A stretch of DNA of 64,000 nt from Alphaproteobacteria bacterium (lineage in GTDB: Bacteria; Pseudomonadota; Alphaproteobacteria; RF32; CAG-239). The translations under genes and the position numbers were made by a program. The DNA is taken from contig CAAFZY010000005.1 in NCBI GenBank assembly GCA_900767645.1, forward strand, positions 1 through 64,000. The letters are read 5' to 3'. Below, one piece after another: positions 53,001-62,000 of this stretch (positions are counted from its first letter, which is position 1; each line of letters begins with the position of its first letter). Under the pieces are notes generated by a model. It saw nothing but the letters and a program-made list of their open reading frames with translations. It was not told the DNA's origin and ran no database searches.

Positions 53001-54227
53001 GGCGGGCGGTTTGCCGCCGATGAGCTTTCCGGCAGATTGTCGGTGGCGGCAGATATTACGGCCAAAGGGTTTAAAAACGAATATACTGCAGCTGACGCGA
53101 TAGCTTCCGCTGACGTATCAAGACTTAATTTGCAGTCGCAATCGGCGTTGTTTGATGCCAAGTTGGCGGAAAACGGGCGCGATGTTACCTTAACCATGAA
53201 GTCGTTTAATGAAGTTGTTAAAAATAAATCATTGGCAAATTTCCTGCAAAATAATTATGCCGCTCGAAACAATGAAAATTTGTTCAGCAGTCTTAAATCA
53301 TTAGAAAATGTTGAGCAGATAAATAACGGTTTGAACAAATTTGCCGGTCAGGATTTGTTCTCGCGCATGGCGTTTGAAGATTTCACCATGCTCCGCGAAC
53401 TTAATTTTGATATGAACGAGCAGATGTTCGGCGGCAATAAAAACGAGTATTTCAGCATCAGCGGAAACACCGCCCCATTTGCGTTTGAAAACAATAACGG
53501 CTCAAACAGCAGGTGGTCGCTTACCGGTAAAAAATCAGGCGATACCACCTATGCCTTGGGCTTTGCCTTTACCGATGTTTACAGCAATGGTGCCGATAAT
53601 CAAAACCGCCGCGCGGACCGGATGTTTAACATAAGCGCGCCGGTCGGCTACAAGCTTGGCGGCTTAAAGATGGTCAGCACGCCGCGGTTCGGTTACGCTT
53701 ACGGCACCTATAACCGCAAAGGCTTTAACAATCGCGATTATAAAGGCACGCTCAGCAAGCAGATGTTCGGCTTTATGAACGAGGCGCGCTTGCCGTTTAA
53801 GGCGGCGGGATGGACGTTGGCTCCGTCAGCGGAATTAAACATGGTAAATTATCGCACGGAAGGCGCTGAAGCGGATAATCTGCCATACGCTTTGCGAGTA
53901 AAAGAGCAGAATAATTACTCTTTGGAAGCAGGGCTCGGGCTGCATGCGGGTAAGCAGGTAAACTTTGATGAACAAAGCGCCTTGAGTTTTAACTTGAGCG
54001 CGGCTGTATATCATGAGTTTGGCAATCCGTATGAAATCAAAGTGACGGTAAACGGCATGAGCGGCAATTTTGCGGTAAAAGATGAAAACCGCGGCGCCAA
54101 CCGCGCGGTGTTGCGTTCGAACTTTGAGTTTACGCGCGGCGGCGCAAAATTAAGCGGTGCTCTGATGTCATACTTTGACCGCTCGCTTAACTCCAAAGCC
54201 TCGCTTAATCTGAAATACGGGTTTTAA
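50022..54227 (+). CDS. Large autotransporter with ankyrin and Cys-rich repeats
   Basis: The 1401-residue surface protein has a signal peptide (FFYKKTIALILSNILISATA ... SSAQA). Then come about two ankyrin-like units (NEMYKMAARGDVASLHKAIS; GLNINAMDANGDTGVCVAVK), a hydrophobic Gly/Ala stretch with a poly-Gly run (about residues 145-168), and four repeats of about 55 residues with six cysteines each (CDTTEYPITGSCPDNGVCGQC and variants, about residues 178-395). A long Gly/Asn/Thr-rich beta-helix passenger follows, then a C-terminal autotransporter beta-barrel (from about residue 1110) ending in LNLKYGF with terminal Phe. An ATG two codons downstream (50028) is an equally possible start. Likely adhesin or surface display protein, inferred from architecture. 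Confidence 0.85.
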   Translation: MCMLKFFYKKTIALILSNILISATAVSSAQAYMRPLSPYNFNEMYKMAARGDVASLHKAISRGLNINAMDANGDTGVCVAVKRRDAKAYNTFRAVGASGSPHCRWNISHWDSFIDSAPVRAGAKWRSADYTMPVYAGAAEKSNMWWWIGGAAALGGGAALALGGGGGGGGSDNKPKPAICDTTEYPITGSCPDNGVCGQCVDSAGTHYKLNSCNDGYTLSNDKKSCIQNQNPTTCDTTEYPISGSCPDNGVCGQCVDSTGAHYKLNSCNVGYIMAEDGKSCAQKQLEPCDTAVYTMTSCPDKAYCGDCTDSNGKYYKFNGCQSGYFVGADGQSCVETPEQVICNTAVYNLTGCPEGALCSPCTDTTGTYYKFTGCLGGYTQKPNEETCVKVTESSDSDVANDKILVIDENNKVSDGDTKIIGFSNADSPNSNLFNAKTKDALITIDAVNNTTFKNHDLVGLGPINAGSVQTVNAYDGKTGDIVIKTYYGTHSIYGIYGSGTLYNSLNGVGNIEINSQGEQLNSGTQISGMHSYDSDKYLYNAFGGTGKITIKVAAGYINGMKGVNLINAYNGGNGEINITSKARDVVRDGYIRGMAFSSNNGGLVANAYANDDSVTTGTITINNTDSREAKGISGGKSLIDWDLSYRNMLIYNAYGKNSTGKIIINGPGAGIAVGYTDNQVYNGANGGYGYIEISSDSGAYYSGNIGGIFLYNSSNYGYNGSSGGTGEIKISFPNTIYDQYDDKKIIYGIYGAIDNGSPDGGKGIIDINVADNEAIGVYGGGNYKDSSIKVVSKTNSGTVKGISNVRHVQSGNTTEIKESFASSYVNHNNGTVTVEAKGANATGYGIYSKGVNAVNDVLGKISVSSTDSGNAYGIRTEAGKVINNGTITVSSESGNAYGIWARGGSVENNGSITVNAPTGRAYGICALGGATVINRGEIILNNTPCEGVCDGSVANGNYIKFDDYSTLSNASLISAAGALDFDAMGGRVMLAEGGRFAADELSGRLSVAADITAKGFKNEYTAADAIASADVSRLNLQSQSALFDAKLAENGRDVTLTMKSFNEVVKNKSLANFLQNNYAARNNENLFSSLKSLENVEQINNGLNKFAGQDLFSRMAFEDFTMLRELNFDMNEQMFGGNKNEYFSISGNTAPFAFENNNGSNSRWSLTGKKSGDTTYALGFAFTDVYSNGADNQNRRADRMFNISAPVGYKLGGLKMVSTPRFGYAYGTYNRKGFNNRDYKGTLSKQMFGFMNEARLPFKAAGWTLAPSAELNMVNYRTEGAEADNLPYALRVKEQNNYSLEAGLGLHAGKQVNFDEQSALSFNLSAAVYHEFGNPYEIKVTVNGMSGNFAVKDENRGANRAVLRSNFEFTRGGAKLSGALMSYFDRSLNSKASLNLKYGF

Positions 54228-54260
54228 GTTGTAAATTGTTTATATGTTGTAAGTTTATGC

Positions 54261-54288
54261 TTGCAAATTAAGCGGATTGTCTTATATT
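54261..54288 (+). promoter_or_regulatory. Predicted promoter of fba
   Basis: TTGCAA (54261-54266), 16-bp spacer, TATATT (54283-54288), 36 bp upstream of the fba ATG. Confidence 0.55.
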
Positions 54289-54324
54289 TTGCATAGTTAA
54301 TTTTAATTGTTTAAGGAGAAAACT

Positions 54325-55359
54325 ATGCCTTTGATTTCTATGCGTCAGATTCTTGACCATGCCGCTGAAAACGGATACGGTGTTCCGGCATTTAACGTAA
54401 ATGATATGGAACAAATTATCGCTGTTTTGCAGGCCGCTCGCAAAGTTAATGCGCCGGTTATTTTGCAAACTTCTACCGGCGCTCGCAAATTTGCCGGCGA
54501 TCCGATGTTGCGCCATATGGTTGCCGCCGGAATTGAAATGTTTCCGGAATTGCCGATTTGTTTACATCAGGATCACGGCGCTTCGGTTAATATTTGCCAA
54601 TCCGCAATCGTAAACGGTTATTCATCGGTAATGATGGACGGCTCATTGGAAGCTGACGGCAAAACACCGTCTTCATATGAATACAATGTTCATGTTACTA
54701 AAGAAGTTGTTGCTCGTGCTCATGCTGTCGGCGCATCGGTTGAAGGTGAGCTCGGCGTTATCGGTTCATTGGAAACCGGCAAAGGCGATAAAGAAGACGG
54801 TCACGGCGCGGAAGGCGTTATTGACCGCAAGCGTTTGGTAACCGATCCGGATGAAGCGGCTCGTTTTGTGGCTGAAACCAATGTTGATGCTTTGGCGGTT
54901 GCGGTTGGAACTTCACACGGCGCATATAAATTCACCCGTAAACCGGACGGTGATATTTTGGCAATTGACGTTATTGAAAAAATTCATAAAAAACTGCCGA
55001 ATACTCATATGGTTATGCATGGCTCATCTTCAGTTCCGCAAGAATTGCAAGATTTAATCAACGCTTATGGCGGCGCCATTCCGCAAACTTACGGTGTTCC
55101 GGTTGAAGAAATTGTCCGCGGTATTAAGTCAGGCGTTCGTAAAGTTAACGTTGATACTGACTGCCGTATGGCGATTACCGGTGCTATCCGCCGCGTATTT
55201 ACCGAGAATCCGAAAGAATTTGATCCTCGCAAATATTTGAAGCCGGCGATTGAAGAGATGCAAAAAGTTTGCGAAGCTCGCTATATTGCATTCGGCGCTG
55301 CCGGACATGCCGATAAAATTAAAGTTGTTCCGTTGTCTGAAATGGCTAAACGCTATTAA
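54325..55359 (+). CDS. fba: Class II fructose-bisphosphate aldolase
   Basis: The 344-residue zinc enzyme cleaves fructose-1,6-bisphosphate. [13 protein letters not shown], the zinc histidines in LHQDHGAS and [25 protein letters not shown] and the phosphate-site [18 protein letters not shown] match the class II (CbbA-like) subgroup. The start is the ATG after AAGGAGAAAACT, six codons into the longest frame. Single-gene unit with promoter and terminator. Confidence 0.96.
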   Translation: MPLISMRQILDHAAENGYGVPAFNVNDMEQIIAVLQAARKVNAPVILQTSTGARKFAGDPMLRHMVAAGIEMFPELPICLHQDHGASVNICQSAIVNGYSSVMMDGSLEADGKTPSSYEYNVHVTKEVVARAHAVGASVEGELGVIGSLETGKGDKEDGHGAEGVIDRKRLVTDPDEAARFVAETNVDALAVAVGTSHGAYKFTRKPDGDILAIDVIEKIHKKLPNTHMVMHGSSSVPQELQDLINAYGGAIPQTYGVPVEEIVRGIKSGVRKVNVDTDCRMAITGAIRRVFTENPKEFDPRKYLKPAIEEMQKVCEARYIAFGAAGHADKIKVVPLSEMAKRY

Positions 55360-55379
55360 TTGACGGCTCTTTGGTACTT

Positions 55380-55410
55380 AAAAACCGCGGGATTTTGTTC
55401 CGCGGTTTTT
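55380..55410. terminator. Terminator after fba
   Basis: AAAACCGCGG ... CCGCGGTTTTT: perfect GC-rich stem with T-tract, 20 bp past the fba stop. Confidence 0.9.
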
Positions 55411-55460
55411 GTTATGAAAAAGGCTCTGATTTTCAGAGCATTGAAAGTTTAAACTAAAGC

Positions 55461-55808
55461 TTAGTCGTTCAGTTCTATATTTAATATTCCGGCAACATTG
55501 CGGCGATATTCTTCCGCCCATGCAATCATGGAATCAATAACCGGTTTAAGCTCATAGCCGAGTTGCGTTAATGAATAGTCAACACGCGGCGGAATTTGAG
55601 CGTAAACTTTGCGAACCAAAATACCTTTTTGCTCTAAAAGGCGCAAATTGGAGGTTAAAACCTTTTGGGTGATGTTGCCAAGTTCGCGTTTAAGCTCGCC
55701 GAATCGTTTGGTTCCGTCAAGCAAATTTTGAATTATAAGAACTTTCCAACGGTCGCCGACCATTTTAAGAGTCATTTCCGCGAGAGCGTCCGGAAGATAT
55801 TCAGACAT
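55461..55808 (-). CDS. HxlR-family winged-helix regulator
   Basis: The 115-residue regulator has the HxlR signature: DRWKVLIIQNLLDGTKRFGELKREL, ITQKVLTSNLRLLEQKGIL and the wing YAQIPPRVDYSLTQLGYEL (in part). The conserved redox cysteine near the N-terminus of HypR/YodB types (C-P-x-x-x-x-L) is absent: the place reads SEYLPDALAEMTLKMVG. It is divergent from fadL across 146 bp with a dyad, so it probably controls itself and the porin. Confidence 0.9.
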   Translation of the reverse strand: MSEYLPDALAEMTLKMVGDRWKVLIIQNLLDGTKRFGELKRELGNITQKVLTSNLRLLEQKGILVRKVYAQIPPRVDYSLTQLGYELKPVIDSMIAWAEEYRRNVAGILNIELND

Positions 55809-55862
55809 TATTTTTTACTCCAACACTATATAAACCGGCAATAGGTACACACCGGATACTAT

Positions 55863-55878
55863 CGCACTTTGAAGTGCG
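55863..55878. promoter_or_regulatory. Candidate HxlR operator between hxlR and fadL
   Basis: CGCACTT, TG, AAGTGCG is a 7-bp inverted repeat in the centre of the divergent region, flanked by TACT on both sides (GATACTATCG and GCGTACTTTA). Size and symmetry suit a dimeric winged-helix protein. Confidence 0.5.
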
Positions 55879-55954
55879 TACTTTATTTTTATATCACTTT
55901 GGCGTAATTTAGCAAGCAAAATTTATAACATGTTAAAAACAAGGACAAAAAGTA

Positions 55955-57226
55955 ATGAAAAACTTAAAAATTTCAGCAATGGCAATGCTCATGTGTTTAG
56001 GCGCTGCAAATGCTCATGCCGCAGGTTATCAGTTAAACGAATTTTCAACTACCGGCTTGGGTCGTTCATTTGCCGGTTTGGGCGTCGTCGGTGATGACTT
56101 TTCGGCGATGGCTTATAACCCCGCCGGTATGACTTTGGTTAAACGTTCCGGTTTTCAGCTCGGTGTTGCCGCAACTGAAATTGCTTCTACCGCCAAAACT
56201 AAAGAAGGCGATGATGAAATGGACTTTTTTGTGCCGTTGCCGAGTATGTTAGGGCAATACAACGTTAATGATAAGTTGTTTTTAGGCGCCGGCGTTTATG
56301 TTCCGTACGGTTTGGCCACCCGCTACAAGAGCGACAGTCATGTTGCCGCCGCTGAGGCAGGTGTTCGCCGCTCGGAGTTGGAAGTTATTGACACCAATCT
56401 TTCCGCTGCTTATAAGGCAAGCAACAAATTGTCATTGGGCGCCAGTTTTATTTTGCGCCGCATCAAAGGCAAGCTGACCTCTAATATCAATAAAGATGTT
56501 CCTGGAATGGGTATGACCACTTTGGGTACCAGCGACTTCAGAGTTAAAGGTTGGTCAACATCATGGCACTTGGGCGCGATGTATGAATTTGATGAAAACA
56601 CCCGTTTGGGCTTGTCATACCGCTTTAAGAGCACCCAAAGCCCGAAAGGTAAGCACTACATTGATTACTATGCTAATCCGATTACCGCCGCTTTGGGTAT
56701 TACTCCGGGATTGCATAAATATCACTCTATGTCGGATCCGGAATTGCCGGCAAGCTGGATTTTATCCGGCTATCATAAATTTGCCGAAAAATGGGGCACT
56801 TCATTCACGGTAAAATACGTTCAATGGCATCGTTTTTATGAATTTCCGGCAAATTCAACCAATCCGATTTCACCCGACAATGGTGTTGAATATCGTTGGA
56901 AAGATGCTTGGACCTTTGCTTTGGGGCAGGATTATTACTTAAATGACAACTGGACCTTGCGCGTTGGTACCGCTTATGACCAATCGCCGTCACGCGACAA
57001 TGCGTATCGCACCAACCGTATTCCGGATACTAACCGCGTTTGGCTTTCGGCCGGTGCCAGCTATATAACCGGAAATCATCAGTTTGACTTTGGTTATGCC
57101 CACTTGTTTATGGAGCATGGTCGCACCCGTAACAGCAATCCGAACTCAGATCAATACAAAGATGCGCAGGCAAAATATTACAGCCACAGTAATATGATTG
57201 CGTTGCAGTATCAGTATAAATTTTAA
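55955..57226 (+). CDS. fadL: OmpP1/FadL-family outer membrane transporter
   Basis: The 423-residue beta-barrel has a signal peptide (MLMCLGAANAHAAG) and the FadL hatch motif at the mature N-terminus: GYQLNEFSTTGLGRSFAGLG and SAMAYNPAGMTLVK. It ends in an aromatic (YQYKF). Family members take up long-chain fatty acids or aromatic hydrocarbons. It has a strong own terminator and a divergent HxlR regulator. Confidence 0.93.
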   Translation: MKNLKISAMAMLMCLGAANAHAAGYQLNEFSTTGLGRSFAGLGVVGDDFSAMAYNPAGMTLVKRSGFQLGVAATEIASTAKTKEGDDEMDFFVPLPSMLGQYNVNDKLFLGAGVYVPYGLATRYKSDSHVAAAEAGVRRSELEVIDTNLSAAYKASNKLSLGASFILRRIKGKLTSNINKDVPGMGMTTLGTSDFRVKGWSTSWHLGAMYEFDENTRLGLSYRFKSTQSPKGKHYIDYYANPITAALGITPGLHKYHSMSDPELPASWILSGYHKFAEKWGTSFTVKYVQWHRFYEFPANSTNPISPDNGVEYRWKDAWTFALGQDYYLNDNWTLRVGTAYDQSPSRDNAYRTNRIPDTNRVWLSAGASYITGNHQFDFGYAHLFMEHGRTRNSNPNSDQYKDAQAKYYSHSNMIALQYQYKF

Positions 57227-57245
57227 TAACTTTATTTAATCCAAC

Positions 57246-57286
57246 AAAAAGTCCTTGTGCTTGTCTGGTTGCACAGGGATTTTTTG
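57246..57286 (+). terminator. Terminator after fadL
   Basis: AAAAAGTCCTTGTGC pairs with GCACAGGGATTTTTT, one mismatch, T-tract at the end. Confidence 0.8.
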
Positions 57287-57381
57287 TGGCATGAAGCCAT
57301 AGATTTATATGCAAAGGTATTGGTTTAATACCACATAACGAATATGAGTATAAAAACAAATAAAGGATAATTTGAAAATAA

Positions 57382-57409
57382 TTGACAAAATTTTTTATAG
57401 TGGTAGGCT
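57382..57409 (+). promoter_or_regulatory. Predicted promoter of small membrane protein gene
   Basis: TTGACA (57382-57387), 16-bp spacer, TAGGCT (57404-57409). The leader contains ATTAACACTAAAAATTTT and no Shine-Dalgarno. Confidence 0.4.
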
Positions 57410-57449
57410 GTAAGTGTAAGCATAATTATTAACACTAAAAATTTTAAGT

Positions 57450-57737
57450 ATGGAACTTATTGGAATTATTATCATCTTGTTGCTTTCGTTTATTCCCGCG
57501 CTTATTGCCGGAATAGCAAAGGGCTTTCAGCGGGCGATGCTCGTTTCAATGGTAGTTAATTTGGCGGTTTTAGTCATTTTCTGTTGCTTTGTGATTTTTT
57601 CAGAAGTGACGGACGAAAGCTATCTGTTCTTTTTGCCATACGCTTGTTATTTTGCGGTAAAACTGGTGTTTTATCGCTTAAAATACGGCGAGTTGTGGCC
57701 GATGTATCAAGGCAAAGATCCGTTTGAAAAGATATAA
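57450..57737 (+). CDS. Small polytopic membrane protein (95 aa)
   Basis: The protein has three hydrophobic helices (LIGIIIILLLSFIPALIAGI; MLVSMVVNLAVLVIFCCFVIF; YLFFLPYACYFAVKLVFY) and a short cytoplasmic tail (LWPMYQGKDPFEKI). No family recognised. Stand-alone gene ending in a perfect terminator at 57801-57830, just before the CRISPR-Cas locus. Confidence 0.55.
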   Translation: MELIGIIIILLLSFIPALIAGIAKGFQRAMLVSMVVNLAVLVIFCCFVIFSEVTDESYLFFLPYACYFAVKLVFYRLKYGELWPMYQGKDPFEKI

Positions 57738-57800
57738 GGTTCTTTGCAGAGGTATTATAAAAGGCACAAGTTTTATAAAAGGTGCCTGTTTACAAAATTA

Positions 57801-57830
57801 CAAAAGGTGGCGGATTTTCCCCACCTTTTG
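57801..57830 (+). terminator. Terminator upstream of cas1
   Basis: CAAAAGGTGG, 10-nt loop, CCACCTTTTG: perfect stem, followed by GTGTTTT. It insulates cas1 from the preceding gene. Confidence 0.8.
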
Positions 57831-57876
57831 GTGTTTTAAAAAACTTAAGGGAATTTTTATAAATACACAGTATCGT

Positions 57877-57882
57877 TATAAT
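57877..57882 (+). promoter_or_regulatory. Candidate -10 box of the cas1 promoter
   Basis: TATAAT, 22 bp upstream of the cas1 ATG and after the insulating terminator. The -35 region is poor, so this is tentative. Confidence 0.35.
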
Positions 57883-57903
57883 TGTTTAACGAAAGGAACA
57901 ACT

Positions 57904-58815
57904 ATGGATAGGCAAGTAATTGAAATTATGAATGATGGCTTTATGCTGTCATTGCACCGAGGTTTTATTGTAGTTGAAAATAAAGAGCAGCAAATTAAAC
58001 ATGAAGTTCCGCTTGATAATGTGCTTGCGTTGGTGCTATCGGCCAACAATGTGGTGGTTTCAAAAAATATTATAAATGCAATTTGCGAGCAGGGCAGAAA
58101 TGTTATTTTTTGTGATAAGACTTACCTGCCTTCCGCAATTACTATGCCATATACCGGACATTGGCTGATTGCTCCGCGAGTTAGGCAGCAGGTTGAATGC
58201 TCAAAACCATTACAAAAAAACTTATGGAAAAGTATTGTTCAGCATAAAATTTTGAATCAAGCTTTGGTGTTGGAATATTTTTTTCCGCAGCATGCCAATA
58301 TTGAACGATTAAAACAATTATCAAAAGCAACGCTAAGTGATGATGCCAGAAATAATGAGGGAATCGCAGCGTCTATTTATTTTAAATCATTATTCGGAAA
58401 ACATTTTGTGCGCGACCGTCTTAATAATGATGTCAATATTTTGCTTAACTATACATACACGGTATTGCGCGCCGTTGTGGCCAGAGCAATTGCCGGAAGC
58501 GGATTATTGCCATATTTAGGGCTTAAGCATTGCACAAAGTCTAATCCGTTGCCGTTGGTTGATGATTTAATTGAACCGTTCAGAGCAGTGGCAGATAAAA
58601 TTGTGTTTGAAGAGTTAAATAAGTTGGTGGATATAAGCAATATTGAATTAACTCCTGAAATTAAGCGCAATTTGGCAAAAGTTATTACATATTCGGTGCA
58701 AACGGCTAAAGGCTGTATGTCATTAAATGATGCGCTTTGTGATTTTGCCGGTACTTTAGTTGCCAGTTTTGAGCAAAAGAAAGTAGCGTTAAAATATCCC
58801 GATATTTTGTTTTAA
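57904..58815 (+). CDS. cas1: CRISPR integrase Cas1 (type II)
   Basis: The 303-residue protein inserts new spacers with Cas2. Catalytic residues are visible: Glu152 in NNEGIAASIYF, His209 in GLKHCTKSN and Glu224 in DDLIEPFR. The N-terminal beta domain (IEIMNDGFMLSLHRGFIVVE) fits type II Cas1. The start is the ATG after GAAAGGAACAACT; the longer frame begins inside the preceding gene. Cas1 here is upstream of cas9, separated from it by a 201-bp gap holding the tracrRNA, instead of lying between cas9 and cas2. Confidence 0.96.
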   Translation: MDRQVIEIMNDGFMLSLHRGFIVVENKEQQIKHEVPLDNVLALVLSANNVVVSKNIINAICEQGRNVIFCDKTYLPSAITMPYTGHWLIAPRVRQQVECSKPLQKNLWKSIVQHKILNQALVLEYFFPQHANIERLKQLSKATLSDDARNNEGIAASIYFKSLFGKHFVRDRLNNDVNILLNYTYTVLRAVVARAIAGSGLLPYLGLKHCTKSNPLPLVDDLIEPFRAVADKIVFEELNKLVDISNIELTPEIKRNLAKVITYSVQTAKGCMSLNDALCDFAGTLVASFEQKKVALKYPDILF

Positions 58816-58819
58816 ATAA

Positions 58820-58928
58820 AATAATGGGGGTAACTAAAGTCGCCCCCTCATCTTACGGCATTTTCAGCCTTATTATATATGTGTTGACCGTCTAATTAAT
58901 CTCTGAAAAATAAGCCAACTTATATAAC
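58820..58928 (-). ncRNA. tracrRNA of the Cas9 system
   Basis: Read on the minus strand, an anti-repeat at 58906-58883 matches 24 nt of the CRISPR repeat exactly (TCAGAGATTAATTAGACGG then TCAAC). A 5-nt bulge and a second short pairing with the repeat 5' end follow (TATAAT against GTTATA). Then come AATAAGGC, the loop TGAAAA, TGCCGT, which is the usual nexus-like stem, and a terminator hairpin GGGGGCGACTTTAGTTACCCCC region at 58847-58826 followed by ATTATTTT. RNA length is about 108 nt if it starts near 58928. It is convergent with cas1 and divergent from cas9. The layout matches known tracrRNAs closely. Confidence 0.9.
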
Positions 58929-58934
58929 AATATT

Positions 58935-58964
58935 AGTATATAAAAAATTTAATTGAATTGTCAA
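58935..58964 (-). promoter_or_regulatory. tracrRNA promoter
   Basis: On the minus strand TTGACA (58959-58964), 18-bp spacer, TATACT (58935-58940), placing the start near 58928, about 22 nt before the anti-repeat. Confidence 0.7.
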
Positions 58965-59016
58965 TTAAAATATTGTACCGTTGCTTATATTTCTATTAAA
59001 ATTATAGGAGCTTGCT

Positions 59017-62000
59017 ATGAAATATTGTTTAGGACTTGATTTAGGCGTTGGCTCAATCGGTAGCGTGGTTGTGGAATTAGATAAAAATAATAATCCTGAA
59101 AATATTGCAGATGCCGGAGTGCGGATTTTTGAGGTATCGGAGGGCGCAGAAGAAAGGCGAACAAAACGCACGGCGCGTAAAAATTTAATCAGAACAAGAA
59201 AACGTTTAGAACTTTTAGCACAAAAATTGTATGAAAATAATTTATGGGTTAGTGCGAATCCTGAAGGCACAAATAATTTAAAATCAAAATCTCCTTATAA
59301 AATTCGTTATGATGCTTTAAATGGTAAGTTGGAAAATCAAAATTATATCGGGCGAGCAATTTTGCATTTGGCGAAACATCGTGGTGCCGGTTTTGTTTCA
59401 GCCGCTGAAGAAATGGAAGAAGAAGTTTTAGAAGAAGGCGAAAAATCTAAAGCTAAAAAATCTTCTTATGACATGATGCTTTATCATTTAAAAGAAACAA
59501 ATTCCAGAACTGTCGGTGAGTTTTTTTACAATAAAATAATCTCCGGTAAAGGAAATGATAAAACGGTTCGTCAGAAAAAATATGCCATTGAAAAGAATAT
59601 TATAGATTACGCAATTCCGCGCTATTTGGTAAAAGATGAGTTCAATCAAATTTGGAATAAACAAGCCGAATTTTATCCACAGATGAAAAAAGAAAATTTA
59701 AAGAAAGAAATTTACGATATTTTGTTTTATGAACGTCCGGCAGCACCATACGCAACCGGTAAATGCATTTATTTCAGGGATGAAGACCGCCTGCTAAAAG
59801 CGCACCCTCTTTCAGAGATGCGCCGTATTTATGAGGAAGTCAACAACATTCGTATTTTAAATGATATGAGTAAAAGAAAATTAACCTTGGAAGAAAGAGA
59901 TTCTATTATTAATGAGCTTTTGCTAAAAGGCCAAAATGCAGGTAAACAGGCAATCAAAAAATTGCTTAATTTGTCTGCGCAACACAAAATTTCTTTGGTT
60001 GATGACAGAGTAATTAAAGCCTATTTATATTCTCGTCCTGAATTTGCAAATAACGAATATTTACAAAAGATGAATGAAGACGAGCTTTCATCTTTTATTG
60101 AGTTTTTGTCAGAACCAAAAATATCACAGGATAAAAATGGCCGTTTATACAATGAAGATTCGTTAATTGAGTATCTTAAGCCAATTCTGAAAATTGATGA
60201 CGAAAAAGAAATCGGCAACCTTTTAACCAAACTGCCCAAAGGGAGAGGAATGTTAGGTATAAGCGCCACAAAAATTATTCTGGAAAAATTAAAAGAAGAT
60301 GTATTAACACATCGTGAAATTACCGATAAATTAGCCGAAACAGATAAACGATTTATGGCAGAGGAAGAAATAGCCCGCCAAAATCAGGGAAAATGTTTTC
60401 AACTTCCGTATTACGGGGAGATCTTGCAAACAGATACGGCTCCGCTTCCGCCTTTAATGATAAATAACAACAAGAGCCTTAACCATGACGAGATAAAATG
60501 GGGTAAAATAGCCAATCCTGCCGTGCATATGATTCTCAATCAAATTCGCTTAGTTGTTAATGAAATTATCAAAATTTACGGCAAGCCTTACAATATCAAT
60601 ATTGAACTTGGTCGTGATGTCGGTATGTCAACAAAGAAGAAAAAAGAATTTGAAAACAGACAAAAACAAAATGAAAAACTTAATGAAGAGGCTAAAAAAT
60701 ATTTAAAAGAGCATAAAATTGTCATAAACAGTAAAAACATTTTAAAATACAAATTGGCCAAAGAGCAAGGCTGGAAAGATGCCTATAATCCGACACAAAA
60801 TATTTCTTCCGTATTTACGGGTATGGAAGTTGAGCATATTATTCCCCAAGCCAAAGGCGGAACAGATACATATAACAATCTCTGTTTAGTTAATAGCAAT
60901 GACAACTTAAATAAAGGCGACCGATATGCCTATGAATATTTTGCAGAAACAAAAACACCGGAAGAAATCAGAGAAATTCTAAAAAATGCCCGTTCCCGTA
61001 CCCCTGACAAGTCTTGGCGTTTTGAAGCTGATGCGCGAGAAAAATATGAAGAAAGCGGCGATAAAGAAGAAAGTACCCGTTATTTGACGGATACCCGCTA
61101 TGTTGCAAAAATGGCGGCACGTTATTTGCGAGCTATTGTTGATTGCCCTGATTGTGATGAAGTTATGGACAATCGTATTTTGGCAGTCAAAGGCGGGCAG
61201 ACTGCAGAGTTGCGTAAGCGTTGGGATTTGCAAGGCTTGGAATATGATTTAATGGGCTTAAATATCCCGAGATATATTGATTGCGCGCCATATTGGCGGG
61301 AGTTGGATACCGGCGAAATAATTGACGGAGAGCAAAAGCCGGATATTGATGGTAATTGGAAATTTTATAATTGTGTAAAGAATCCTGAATGGTCGCCAAA
61401 GCCACGTATTGACCACAGACATCATGCGATGGATGCTATAACAGTTGCTTGTGCAAACCGTGGATTAATTCAGAAAATGGCAGAAGAAAATGATATTAAC
61501 AAAATTCATTATCCGTTGCCTTTAACTTCTGTTGAATCTGTAGCAGATTTTAGAAGAAAAGTTATTTCCTGTCTAAAAGATATCAAAATTTCGCACAAAC
61601 CTGATCACAGTAAGGCTGGACAATTACATAAAGAAACAGGCAGAACTGTTTTGTGTCAAAACCCTGATGATCCAAATTGTTTAATCACTGTTTATTCTCG
61701 CAAAATTTTACAGGTGGTAAAATCTGCTAAAGATTTAACTAAACTGCTCATTCCAGAAACAATCAAGAATGAATGGCATGAGGATATTGCAGAATATAAA
61801 GCCAAACAGGCTAAGCTAGTACAAGATTTTGAACTTTATATGAATACGGCGGAGCAAATTTTAATTGCCGAAAATGAACAGGGTGTGGCAGAAGGTAAAA
61901 AGGAAATTAAAATTACTGAAGGAAGAATTTTGTTAAAGGCGTTCCGTATTATTCAAGATAAAGGCCTATGGAAAGGTGATAAATTTAGATGCTATGAAAA

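Noticed and set aside
57724..57903. 60-residue N-terminal extension of cas1
   Set aside because: The extension crosses a perfect terminator and begins inside the previous gene; the ATG at 57904 has a proper ribosome site and fits Cas1 length.
59690..59700. TTATCCACA-like DnaA box inside cas9
   Set aside because: Single coding-region match without the GANTC partner or the flanking conserved bases; treated as chance.
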